Shown here piece by piece: positions 18,680 through 27,346 of a stretch of DNA of 64,000 nt (the stretch's first letter is position 1; every line of letters begins with the position of its first letter). Position numbers and translations under genes: made by a program. The notes beneath the pieces were generated by a model. That model had not been told where the DNA came from. It made no database searches and was given only the letters and a program-made list of their open reading frames with translations. The DNA comes from an uncultured SAR86 cluster bacterium (GTDB lineage: Bacteria; Pseudomonadota; Gammaproteobacteria; Magnimaribacterales; D2472), in NCBI GenBank assembly GCA_902627055.1, contig CACOHS010000005.1, positions 1 through 64,000 on the forward strand. The letters run 5' to 3'.

Positions 18680-19093
18680 TTAGATTTTTTCTAGCTTCGT
18701 TTTAGATAGGATATCGTTTACAGCAAGTTTTTTTGAGTTTACATATATTAGAAATAGCGGTATCCCTAGAAGAGCTAAGATTCCAAAATTAACTGTATAT
18801 CTAAGAAAGGTTTGCTTTAGAGTAATTTTGTCTTGGCTAGTATCAGTATTAATAATTCTGAATTTCCAAACTTGCATCCCAAGTGTCTGTCCGCTTTTAA
18901 TCCAAAAATATGCATAAAAAGCCCACCCGCTTAAAAAGACTAATAGCATTCCAAGAGCAGGATTAAGAGTTTTTCCTTCATTAAGCCATAGTGCAATTGA
19001 GCCCACAAGAAACCAAACACCTAGTAATAAAAAGAAATCATAAACCGAGGCTACGATTCTTAGAAGGGGCCCAACGTAAGGTGTTTTTTTCAT
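18680..19093 (-). CDS. RDD family membrane protein
   Basis: A 137-residue integral membrane protein of the RDD family, with about three hydrophobic segments and the family motif near YDFFLLLGVW at the start of the first helix, then a GQTLGMQVWKFRI segment typical of RDD domains. Function is not established; some RDD proteins affect ion transport. I place the start at ATG 19093 (MKKTPYVG) rather than a longer frame reaching 19234, because the family begins there and the longer form would run into the peptide transporter's coding sequence on the other strand. It is convergent with lptG. Confidence 0.85.
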   Translation of the reverse strand: MKKTPYVGPLLRIVASVYDFFLLLGVWFLVGSIALWLNEGKTLNPALGMLLVFLSGWAFYAYFWIKSGQTLGMQVWKFRIINTDTSQDKITLKQTFLRYTVNFGILALLGIPLFLIYVNSKKLAVNDILSKTKLEKI

Positions 19094-19098
19094 TAGTT

Positions 19099-19107
19099 TG
19101 ATATAGT
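19099..19107 (+). promoter_or_regulatory. Candidate extended -10 promoter for the peptide transporter
   Basis: TGATATAGT fits the extended -10 pattern TGn-TATAAT with one mismatch. It lies in the 41-base gap between the divergent RDD and transporter genes and would give a leader of about 20 bases before ATG 19135. No convincing -35 is present. Confidence 0.4.
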
Positions 19108-19134
19108 ATTTGTCTAAATCATAACTCAAATAAT

Positions 19135-20601
19135 ATGAATACAAGTAATACTTTTTTTGGTCACCCAATTGGATTAAGAACTCTGTTTTTAACTGAAATG
19201 TGGGAGCGTATGTCCTACTACGGCATGAGGGCATTACTAGTTTTGTATATGACAGGAGCTGCTACTGGTTTTAACCCTGGACTTGGTTGGTCACAAGTTG
19301 AATCACAGGCTATTTATGGTATTTATTCTGGCATGGTTTACTTTATGGTCGTGCCAGGTGGATGGATTGCAGATAATATTTTAGGGCATCAAAAAGCAGT
19401 ATTAATTGGTGCTTTAATTATTGCTTTAGGACACTTTACTCTAGCAATTCCTTTTGAACAGACATTTTTCCTAGGTCTAATCTTTGTTGTTTTGGGTACC
19501 GGCTTACTCAAAGGAAATATATCAACTATTGTTGGTCAACTTTATGAAGGTCAGGATGATAAAAGAGATTCCGGTTATACAATTTTTTATATGTCTATCA
19601 ATATAGGCTCGACCCTTGGGTTTTTAATATGCTCATGGTTAGGTGAAAAAATAGGTTGGCATTGGGGTTTTGGTGCAGCAGGGATTGGAATGACATTTGG
19701 CGTTATACAATATATTAAACATAGAAATTTATTAGGTGACGCAGGCATGCATCCTAATGAAATGTCAGATGATAAACGTAAAAAGTATACAAATTACCTG
19801 AAAGTTTCTCTGATAGGGATGTTTTCAGTTATTGGAGCTGGCCTGCTAGGGTTTTTTGCTATCGACCCGAGATTTTTTGCAGAACAATTTGCATATTTTC
19901 TTACGATTATTGCCGGTTTATATTTTTTATATCTTTTTATTTTTGCAGGACTTAATGCTAAGGAAAGAAAAAACTTAATTTTGTTATTTTTACTTTTTAT
20001 AGGTGCTGCGGCCTTTTGGTCTGGTTTTGATCAATCTGCAGGCTCATTGAATATTTTTGCCAGAGACTACACAAATTTAGCAATTTTAGGATATGAGATT
20101 CCGGTTGGTTGGTTGCAATTTGCAAATCCTGTAATCGTAGTGCTTTTTGCACCTATTTTTGCAGGAATTTGGGCTCAATTAGCAAGAAGAAATTTAGATC
20201 CGTCATTGCCATTAAAATTTGCAATTGGACTTTTGTTTATGGCTCTTAGTTTTTTTGTGATGATTATTGCAGTAAAAATTGCACTTGAGTCATCTCCAGT
20301 TGGGATGCAATGGCTTTTATTAACATATCTATTGCAAACATGGGGTGAACTAGCCTTATCTCCAATTGGTTTATCAGCTTTTTCTCGATATGGTCCCAAG
20401 CGATATATGGGTCAAATGTTTGGCCTTTGGTTCCTAGCAAGCGCAATAGGAGGGGTTCTTGCCGGACTGCTTGGTGGAGAGGCACTTGATGGAGGCTTAG
20501 AGACAATCTCACCAATTTTTGAATTTATGATCCAATATTACCTAATCATAGCTTTTGCATTGATCGTCTTATCTTTTGTAATAAAAACCGCAAAAGAGTA
20601 G
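19135..20601 (+). CDS. Peptide MFS transporter (POT/PTR2 family)
   Basis: The 488-residue protein is a proton-coupled di/tripeptide importer of the POT family. The first-helix motif EMWERMSYYGMR (about residues 22-33) corresponds to the ExxERFxYYG proton-coupling signature, and the PTR2 signature region GTGLLKGNISTIVGQLY follows near residue 120. About 12-14 hydrophobic helices fill the rest. The length is normal. It fits a heterotrophic marine bacterium using peptides. The gene is convergent with dapE, leaving only 5 bases between the two stop codons. Confidence 0.93.
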   Translation: MNTSNTFFGHPIGLRTLFLTEMWERMSYYGMRALLVLYMTGAATGFNPGLGWSQVESQAIYGIYSGMVYFMVVPGGWIADNILGHQKAVLIGALIIALGHFTLAIPFEQTFFLGLIFVVLGTGLLKGNISTIVGQLYEGQDDKRDSGYTIFYMSINIGSTLGFLICSWLGEKIGWHWGFGAAGIGMTFGVIQYIKHRNLLGDAGMHPNEMSDDKRKKYTNYLKVSLIGMFSVIGAGLLGFFAIDPRFFAEQFAYFLTIIAGLYFLYLFIFAGLNAKERKNLILLFLLFIGAAAFWSGFDQSAGSLNIFARDYTNLAILGYEIPVGWLQFANPVIVVLFAPIFAGIWAQLARRNLDPSLPLKFAIGLLFMALSFFVMIIAVKIALESSPVGMQWLLLTYLLQTWGELALSPIGLSAFSRYGPKRYMGQMFGLWFLASAIGGVLAGLLGGEALDGGLETISPIFEFMIQYYLIIAFALIVLSFVIKTAKE

Positions 20602-20606
20602 AGCAA

Positions 20607-21743
20607 CTAATTAATTGTATTATTAGTTTCTATAAGAATTTGTTGATAAATTTCTTGAAGTTTATCTAAATCTTTTAAAGATATTTTTTCATCAATTTGA
20701 TGAATAGTTGCGTTTTTAGGTCCAAGCTCAATCACTTCTGCACCTGAAGGCGCAACCCACCTTCCATCTGATGTGCCACCTCCATTATTAACCTCAGCTT
20801 CCTTCCCATTAATTTTTTTTAAAGCCGTTTGTATAATTGAGAGAAGGTCAGTTTTTTCTGTTAAATAAGGATTTGCATTTAATGTCCACTCAATTTCAAA
20901 TTCACATTTTGACTTGCTAAGAATCTTAGTAAATCTATCTTTTAAAGATTCCGCTGTTGATTCTGGAGAAAATCTAAAATTGAACAACATTTTTAAGTTT
21001 CCAGGCACAACATTTGAAGCACCTGTACCAGATTCTATGTTTGAAATCTGAAAAGAGGTTGGATCAAAAAATTTATTGCCATCATCCCATACCGTTTGAT
21101 TGAGTTCATTAATAATTGGACCTGCTTCAAGGATTGGACTCAAAACTTTTTCTGGATATGCAACATGGCCTTGTTTTCCAATTAATTTAAGATTTCCACT
21201 TAAAGATCCTCTCCTGCCAATCCTTAGAACATCTCCAACACTTTCAGAGGAACTTGCTTCACCCACTAAACAATAATCAATAAACTTATTTTGAGCAGTT
21301 AATGACTTCATTAAGGTATCAATTTTTCCATCTTCGGGCTCACCTTCCTCATTGCTTGTTAACATTATCCAAATTTGAAAATTAGGTTTAGGATGATCTT
21401 TTAAAAAATTTTTTACTGATTCAATAAATACAGCAACACTACCTTTCATGTCAGCTGCGCCTCTTCCAATTAGCTCTCCATTAATAATTTTTGCTTCAAA
21501 TGGAGGAGATATCCACTCTTCCTCAGGCCCTGAAGGGACTATGTCTGTGTGTCCTAGGAAGCAAAATACTTTTCTTGAATCTCCAAATTTTGCTAATAAT
21601 GTTTCACAGTTAAGCTCTGGTATTCTTTCAATTTCAAACCCCATCGGCACTAGCGCTTTCTCAATTAGATCAAAACAGCCTTTATCATAGGGAGATACAG
21701 ATTTTATCTGAATGAGTGATTGAGCTAGTTTTAAAGCGGACAT
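20607..21743 (-). CDS. dapE: Succinyl-diaminopimelate desuccinylase
   Basis: The 378-residue dizinc M20 peptidase-family enzyme removes succinate from N-succinyl-LL-diaminopimelate to yield LL-DAP for lysine and peptidoglycan. Metal and catalytic motifs are seen in order: GHTDIVPSG, GRGAADMKG, and NEEGEPEDG with its Glu pair. A C-terminal NNGGGTSDGRW block matches DapE. It lies 6 bases downstream of dapD, placing two consecutive succinylase-branch enzymes in one transcript. Confidence 0.96.
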   Translation of the reverse strand: MSALKLAQSLIQIKSVSPYDKGCFDLIEKALVPMGFEIERIPELNCETLLAKFGDSRKVFCFLGHTDIVPSGPEEEWISPPFEAKIINGELIGRGAADMKGSVAVFIESVKNFLKDHPKPNFQIWIMLTSNEEGEPEDGKIDTLMKSLTAQNKFIDYCLVGEASSSESVGDVLRIGRRGSLSGNLKLIGKQGHVAYPEKVLSPILEAGPIINELNQTVWDDGNKFFDPTSFQISNIESGTGASNVVPGNLKMLFNFRFSPESTAESLKDRFTKILSKSKCEFEIEWTLNANPYLTEKTDLLSIIQTALKKINGKEAEVNNGGGTSDGRWVAPSGAEVIELGPKNATIHQIDEKISLKDLDKLQEIYQQILIETNNTIN

Positions 21744-21749
21744 AGGTTT

Positions 21750-22757
21750 TTAATTTTTGTGAAGCGTCTCATTTAAAGCAATAGATTTTGGATTAATTCT
21801 TGCTTCAATGGCACCACTTTGAGAGTTTCTAATAAATAATAGGTTGTCCTCACCAGCCAATTGTGATGCTTTTACTATGGATTCAGGTTCATTATTTTTA
21901 GAAAATTTAGTAACTTTTGAACCGCCAGTAATGTAAAGCCCAGCTTCTATAATGCAATTATCTCCTATCGGAATTCCTAAACCTGAATTGGCACCTAAGA
22001 GACAATTCTCACCAATAGAGATTTTAATATTATTGCCCCCTGAAAGGGTTCCCATGGTGCTGCATCCTCCACCTAAATCAGAATTTTTTCCTACAAGAAC
22101 TCCTGCAGAAATTCTTCCCTCTATCATTGCAGCTCCCAAGGTACCAGCATTAAAATTGACAAAACCTTCATGCATTACGGTTGTGCCCTCACTAAGATAT
22201 GCCCCCAGTCTAACTCTGCTTGTATCAGCAATTCTCACACCGGACGGAATAATGTAATCGGTTAGAGGAGGGAACTTGTCTAATGATTTGATCTCAAGAG
22301 ATCGATTAGTGCTCTTAGCTAGAAGAATTTCTTTTTCAATCCCCTCAATCTCAATTGGCCCTTGATTTGTCCAAGCAACATTTTCTAAATTATCAAATAA
22401 ATTCTCAAGATTTAAAGAATTTGGAAGGAAAAATTTATAAGAAATTAGATGTAGTTTTAAGTATGCCTCTTCAATACTTTTTATTGGTTTATCCTCTGAA
22501 ATTCTACATAGTACAATGATTTTATTCTTTGCTAAGTTAGAAAAAGAGTTATTAAATTCTTCGTCATCAATATCTAGCAAATTAATGTTTTCTATTTGTA
22601 TCAGATCATTTTTAATTAAGTCATTACATTGCTGAAAATGCTTATCAAGCTTATTTTTACCATTTTGAAACAAAATAAAGGGAAAATAAGCATCCAGCGT
22701 CTTGCCAGATTTGCCTTTGGTTGTAATACCAACACCAATTAAAGGAAAATTATTCAT
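21750..22757 (-). CDS. dapD: Tetrahydrodipicolinate N-succinyltransferase
   Basis: The 335-residue enzyme transfers succinyl from succinyl-CoA to tetrahydrodipicolinate. The N-terminal domain is followed by a left-handed beta-helix with hexapeptide repeats (about residues 170-290), including the GVRIADTSRVRLGAYL and GAMIEGRISAGVLVG segments. It is the longer gammaproteobacterial form of about 340 residues, as in Pseudomonas, rather than the 274-residue E. coli type. It sits between dapE and glnD on the minus strand; the dapD-glnD-map neighbourhood is conserved. Confidence 0.95.
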   Translation of the reverse strand: MNNFPLIGVGITTKGKSGKTLDAYFPFILFQNGKNKLDKHFQQCNDLIKNDLIQIENINLLDIDDEEFNNSFSNLAKNKIIVLCRISEDKPIKSIEEAYLKLHLISYKFFLPNSLNLENLFDNLENVAWTNQGPIEIEGIEKEILLAKSTNRSLEIKSLDKFPPLTDYIIPSGVRIADTSRVRLGAYLSEGTTVMHEGFVNFNAGTLGAAMIEGRISAGVLVGKNSDLGGGCSTMGTLSGGNNIKISIGENCLLGANSGLGIPIGDNCIIEAGLYITGGSKVTKFSKNNEPESIVKASQLAGEDNLLFIRNSQSGAIEARINPKSIALNETLHKN

Positions 22758-22794
22758 AGGGCTATTATATTAGGTCTCAATTTATATTGAAGTT

Positions 22795-25314
22795 TTAGAG
22801 ACTTTTTAATTTTTTTTGTATCTGCTGCGCTTTATTTTTACTAATAGCTGATTTTGTCTTTTCGTCACTAACTGTAAAGTTATCTTCTACTTTTTCACCA
22901 AGTGTTGTAATTCTGGCAGAATCAATACTGACGCCATGATCTAAGAATATTTTTGCAACCTCTGAAAGTAAATTTGGTTTATCTAATGTTTCTAATGTTA
23001 TGAGGCTGATATTTTTTATTGAAGAATCAGTTATATGAACCTTAGTTTGATACTCAAAGACTTTTTTAGTTTTAGGTTTAGCTTTGGTGAATGATTTTGG
23101 ATTTTCAGAGTCGATTGCAGCTATAATTTTTTTCTGAATATTTTGTATGTCCCTTTGTATTAAGTTACCACCAAGAATTTTGTGCCTACATATAAAAGTA
23201 TTCAATGCATACAATCCATCATCCGTTGTGTGAATATCTGAATCTATCGTTTCAATTGATAGATGCTCAAAGCTCTGAACAGTTTTGAAAAATAGACCTG
23301 GTTGATTTGGAGTAAAGATAAAAATCTCGATTAAGTTTTTTCTGCTTTTGATAAGTATAGATGTTTTTCCTTCTGAGCTTGCAATTGTCTTTGCTTGATC
23401 TGAGAGTTGCTGAATCTGATATTTTGAGAAATAAGCATTTGACAATTGATTCCAAACTTTTATTAGAAATTCATTTTTAGCCCCAGGTATTGATTCAATT
23501 GAACTTAATTTTCTCTCTTTTATGATTGAATCATTAGATTGTCTTTCGTCTAAATTCAATTTTTTTCTAGATGACATGAAGAGTTGCTTTAACAAGTCAT
23601 GTTTCCATGAATTCCATATATTCGGATTGGTTCCACGAATATCATTAATTGTGAGCATATAGATGTAATTAAGTTTTTCAGTTGTGTCTACTTGCTTGAT
23701 GAAATTCTCTATGGTTTCAGGATCATGCACATCGGCTTTCTGAGAAACTGAGGACATGAATAAATGATTTTTCACTAGCCAACATAACAATTCAGTGTCA
23801 TGAATAGAAAAGTTAAGCCTTTCACAAAATTGATTTACTATTTTTTCACCTATCTCAGAATGATTCCCTCCCTTTCCTTTGCCCAAGTCATGAAATATGC
23901 CAGCAAGATATAAAAGTTCAATTTTTGGCAATTTATTTATAAGCTCATGTTCAATTTTTAGAGCCTCATCCACTTTTCCAATCTGCATTTGTCTCATGCT
24001 ACGAACCACTTTAAAGGTATGTTCATCTACTGTGTATATATGAAACATATCAAATTGCATCTGACCTTCGATTTCTCCAAATTCAGGAATGAGAAGTCTT
24101 AATAGGCCTAACTGCTTGAGTTTTTTTAGAATCGTTGAAAGATTTGTTGTTGACTTTAAAATCTCAATGAATTGGTTTCCAGCTTTAGGAGTAAGAAAAT
24201 AATTTGGATTAATCTTAGTTAGAGCAGATTGAATTTTCTTGATAGATTTAAAATCTAAGCCATTGATTTTTTTCAACTTTCCTACTTTTATTAAGCTCTC
24301 TAAAATAAATTCAGGCTTATCAACCAGATCAATACGATCAGATATCCCTAAACGGTCTTTGAAAACATAGAAATCCCTAGAATATGGTCTTTTAAGAATA
24401 GTTAACTGATCTTCATAGGCTTGAAAAACTAATTCATTGAAATCTGACAGATTAGATGCATGCAAAAAAAAGGCTCTCATAAACTTTTCAACAGCTGAAG
24501 ATTTTTTTGAGGACTTCAGTTTTGATTTTTTTGCTAGCAAAAGCTGATTCTCAAAACTTATTCGATTGGAGTTGCCGTTTATGTTCAATATGAATCTTAA
24601 AGATTTAATATGGCCATATGATCTTTTGACATTTTCAATTTCTGTCTTCTTAAATAGCTTGGTTCTTATACAATCCTCTAGTTTTTTTATCTCAAAGCAA
24701 TGTTCCAGTATCCATAAAGCAGTTTGAAAGTCCCTTAAGCATCCAGGCGATTCTTTTAAATCTGGTTCAAGGCTAAATTCTGTTGAGTCAAAAGATTGAT
24801 ATCTTCTCTGTTGCTCTAATTTCTTTGCTTTAAAAAATTTAGCTTTGTTCCAATTAGAAGAGATTTTTTTTAAATTTTGCCTCAAATAATTAATCTTATT
24901 CTTATTGCAGTAGATGATTCTATTGGAAAGGTACGAGGTAAACTCTTTTAGATCAGATTTAGTAATTGTATCAATATCTTTTATGGTCCTGACTGAATGA
25001 CCTATTTTTACGTTTAGGGTCCAAAGCCATCCAATAAAATCTTTAATATCATCAATTTTTTCAGTTTTTTTAATTAACTGGATTATTGAAAGGTCTATAT
25101 CAGAAGAGGGAAACAGCTCTTTTCGACCATAACCTCCAAGGGCAACTATTGCAAAATCCTTATCAAGTTTTCTTTTTAAGAATTCATCAACAATTAACTC
25201 ATCGAATATATCTGATCTTTTATTTAAGTATTTTTGAGCTAATTTAGGCGTGTTAAAAATATCTTGATAATTATTTTCAAATTCCAGATTTATTTTTTCT
25301 AATGACTCTATCAA
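22795..25314 (-). CDS. glnD: [Protein-PII] uridylyltransferase / uridylyl-removing enzyme
   Basis: The 839-residue bifunctional nitrogen sensor uridylylates PII when glutamine is low and removes UMP when it is high. In order it shows the nucleotidyltransferase site GGYGRKELFPSSDIDLS (60-76), a GlnD-specific linker, the HD hydrolase domain with His475-Asp476 in HDLGKG, and two C-terminal ACT domains (starting near FTPNQPGLF and TLDKPNLLSEV) that bind glutamine. It is about 50 residues shorter than the E. coli protein and lysine-rich. It starts with TTG 25314, overlapping the map stop by 4 bases. Confidence 0.95.
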   Translation of the reverse strand: MIESLEKINLEFENNYQDIFNTPKLAQKYLNKRSDIFDELIVDEFLKRKLDKDFAIVALGGYGRKELFPSSDIDLSIIQLIKKTEKIDDIKDFIGWLWTLNVKIGHSVRTIKDIDTITKSDLKEFTSYLSNRIIYCNKNKINYLRQNLKKISSNWNKAKFFKAKKLEQQRRYQSFDSTEFSLEPDLKESPGCLRDFQTALWILEHCFEIKKLEDCIRTKLFKKTEIENVKRSYGHIKSLRFILNINGNSNRISFENQLLLAKKSKLKSSKKSSAVEKFMRAFFLHASNLSDFNELVFQAYEDQLTILKRPYSRDFYVFKDRLGISDRIDLVDKPEFILESLIKVGKLKKINGLDFKSIKKIQSALTKINPNYFLTPKAGNQFIEILKSTTNLSTILKKLKQLGLLRLLIPEFGEIEGQMQFDMFHIYTVDEHTFKVVRSMRQMQIGKVDEALKIEHELINKLPKIELLYLAGIFHDLGKGKGGNHSEIGEKIVNQFCERLNFSIHDTELLCWLVKNHLFMSSVSQKADVHDPETIENFIKQVDTTEKLNYIYMLTINDIRGTNPNIWNSWKHDLLKQLFMSSRKKLNLDERQSNDSIIKERKLSSIESIPGAKNEFLIKVWNQLSNAYFSKYQIQQLSDQAKTIASSEGKTSILIKSRKNLIEIFIFTPNQPGLFFKTVQSFEHLSIETIDSDIHTTDDGLYALNTFICRHKILGGNLIQRDIQNIQKKIIAAIDSENPKSFTKAKPKTKKVFEYQTKVHITDSSIKNISLITLETLDKPNLLSEVAKIFLDHGVSIDSARITTLGEKVEDNFTVSDEKTKSAISKNKAQQIQKKLKSL

Positions 25315-26081
25315 AAGGATTCTTCACGCCGCTTAGTAAGAACTTCTACGCCAGATGAAGTCACCGCAAGAGTATGTTCCCATTGAGCAGAATTTCTTCC
25401 ATCTTTTGTTTCTACAGTCCATCCATCGCTAAGTATTTTTGTGTATTTTGATCCCTGATTAATCATGGGCTCAATTGTAAAACACATGCCTTCTTGAATT
25501 TCAATTCCTCTTCCAAATTTTCCATAATGCAGGATTTGGGGATCTTCATGATATACCCTTCCAATTCCATGGCCACAATAGTCCTCAACTACTGAATAGT
25601 GATTTTTCTCAGCATGCTCTTGAATCACTGCACCTATATCACCTAAATGAGCACCTGGCTTGACCACATCAATTGCCTTATACAAGCATTCTTGGGCTAC
25701 TTTTACTAATCTTTCATTATGAGGCTGCGTCTTTCCAACTAAAAACATCTTCGATGTGTCGCCGTGCCATCCATCACGAATCACCGTTACATCAATGTTG
25801 ATGATATCTCCATTTTTTAGAATTTTCTTCTCAGATGGAATGCCATGACAAATAACCTGATTAATACTTGAACAAATAGTTTTCTCAAATCCGTTGTAAC
25901 CGATATTTGCTGGGGTTGCCTTTTGTTGATTTACAATGAATTCGTAACATCTTTTATCTAATTCTTCAGTGCTTACTCCAGGCACTACAAACGGTTCAAT
26001 CATTTCTATCACTTCAGCTGCCAATTGGCCTGCAATCTGCATCTTTGATATTTGATCAGTATTTTTTAAATTTATGCTCAT
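25311..26081 (-). CDS. map: Methionine aminopeptidase type I
   Basis: The 256-residue enzyme removes initiator methionine from new proteins. It has the pita-bread fold motifs: the substrate-side His in NQVICHGIP, the metal Asp pair in NIDVTVIRDGWHGDTSKMF, a metal His in GHGIGRVYHEDP and Glu residues in TIEPM and QWEHT. It is upstream of glnD with a 4-base overlap. In many gammaproteobacteria the divergent neighbour is rpsB; here it is carA, across a 140-base gap. Confidence 0.97.
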   Translation of the reverse strand: MSINLKNTDQISKMQIAGQLAAEVIEMIEPFVVPGVSTEELDKRCYEFIVNQQKATPANIGYNGFEKTICSSINQVICHGIPSEKKILKNGDIINIDVTVIRDGWHGDTSKMFLVGKTQPHNERLVKVAQECLYKAIDVVKPGAHLGDIGAVIQEHAEKNHYSVVEDYCGHGIGRVYHEDPQILHYGKFGRGIEIQEGMCFTIEPMINQGSKYTKILSDGWTVETKDGRNSAQWEHTLAVTSSGVEVLTKRREESF

Positions 26082-26192
26082 TTTTTTAAAAATTTTATAG
26101 ACCTTAGGAACATATCAATATAAAGTATCCTTTTAATGTCAGCGCATAATTTTAGCTCATTAAATTCAAAATTTTCACAATTATTTACTTTC

Positions 26193-26217
26193 TTTTCTCC
26201 CTTTCATAAGGAGAAAA
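26193..26217 (+). promoter_or_regulatory. Hairpin masking the carA ribosome-binding site
   Basis: TTTTCTCC (26193-26200) and GGAGAAAA (26210-26217) form a perfect 8-bp stem with a 9-base loop. The right arm contains most of the AAGGAGA ribosome-binding site, ending 4 bases before ATG 26222, so folding would block translation of carA. The left arm lies in a pyrimidine-rich tract. The pattern recalls the leader hairpin of E. coli pyrC/pyrD, where start-site choice by nucleotide pools decides whether the hairpin forms. Regulation here is inference. Confidence 0.5.
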
Positions 26218-26221
26218 ATTA

Positions 26222-27346
26222 ATGTCTTTCTCAGCTATTTTAGTCCTTGAGGATGGTTCTGTTATTGAAGGCACCGGCTTTGGTGCAAAGGAGATATCAG
26301 TTGGAGAAATTGTTTTTAATACCTCTATGTCAGGTTATCAAGAGATTATTACAGATCCTTCATATGCCAAGCAGATTATAGCTTTTACCCATCCTCATAT
26401 TGGCAACACTGGAATTAATGACGAAGATAATGAATCTGATGGTATTTTTGCTTCGGGAATTGTCATAAAAGACTTGCCAGATCATTTTAGTAATTGGCGA
26501 GCTACACAATCTCTAGAAAGTTTTCTTAAATCAAAAAAAACTATTGGAATTTCAAACATAAATACAAGAGCATTAACTGCAAAGCTCAGAGATCATGGTT
26601 CATTGAAAGCATGCATAGCACCAGGAGATGAAAGTTCCTTGTCCAAAGCTCAGGAGGCTCTGAATGACTTTGATGGATTAGAGGGCCTCGATCTTGCTAA
26701 AAAAGTCTCAACCAAAAATTCCTTCACTTGGGACGAGGGTACTTGGCCTAATTATCAAGAAGTCAAAGATGACAAACTTATCGTTGCTATTGATTTTGGA
26801 GTGAAGAAAAATATCTTAAGGCTATTAAGAAAACATGTTGGAAAAGTTCAAGTTGTAAATGCTCAAATTAGTTTTGATGAGCTTATGAAGCATAAACCCG
26901 ACGGGGTATTTTTATCTAATGGACCAGGAGACCCTGAACCATGTGATTATGCCATCCACTTAATTCAACAACTTCTTAATATTAATATGCCAATTTTTGG
27001 AATCTGTTTAGGTCATCAACTCTTAGCCCTTTCTGGAGGATGCAAAACATATAAGATGAAATTTGGCCATCATGGTGCCAATCATCCTGTGCAAGATCTT
27101 CAGTCAAAAATAGTTCATATAACCAGCCAAAATCATGGCTTTGCAGTTGACTTGTCAAGCTTGCCTAAAAATATTGAACCCAGTCACATCTCACTTTTTG
27201 ATGAGAGTTTACAGGGTATTGCTTTCAAGGATAAGCCTGCATTTAGCTTTCAAGGCCATCCAGAAGCTAGTCCAGGACCGCATGAACTAGAAGAACTTTT
27301 TATTAAATTTAACTTGATGATTGAAAATCATGCCAAAAAGAACTGA
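26222..27346 (+). CDS. carA: Carbamoyl-phosphate synthase small subunit
   Basis: The 374-residue glutaminase subunit supplies ammonia to CarB for carbamoyl phosphate, used in pyrimidine and arginine synthesis. It has the N-terminal CPSase small-chain domain ([20 protein letters not shown]) and a class I glutamine amidotransferase domain with nucleophile Cys262 in [10 protein letters not shown] and a catalytic His-x-Glu in GHPEA. A strong AAGGAGA precedes the ATG but is paired in a hairpin. The last 17 bases overlap carB. Confidence 0.97.
   Translation: MSFSAILVLEDGSVIEGTGFGAKEISVGEIVFNTSMSGYQEIITDPSYAKQIIAFTHPHIGNTGINDEDNESDGIFASGIVIKDLPDHFSNWRATQSLESFLKSKKTIGISNINTRALTAKLRDHGSLKACIAPGDESSLSKAQEALNDFDGLEGLDLAKKVSTKNSFTWDEGTWPNYQEVKDDKLIVAIDFGVKKNILRLLRKHVGKVQVVNAQISFDELMKHKPDGVFLSNGPGDPEPCDYAIHLIQQLLNINMPIFGICLGHQLLALSGGCKTYKMKFGHHGANHPVQDLQSKIVHITSQNHGFAVDLSSLPKNIEPSHISLFDESLQGIAFKDKPAFSFQGHPEASPGPHELEELFIKFNLMIENHAKKN

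Noticed and set aside
18680-19234. Longer 184-residue reading of the RDD protein
   Set aside because: The extra 47 residues have no RDD similarity, contain no signal, and would lie over the start of the peptide transporter on the other strand; ATG 19093 fits the family.
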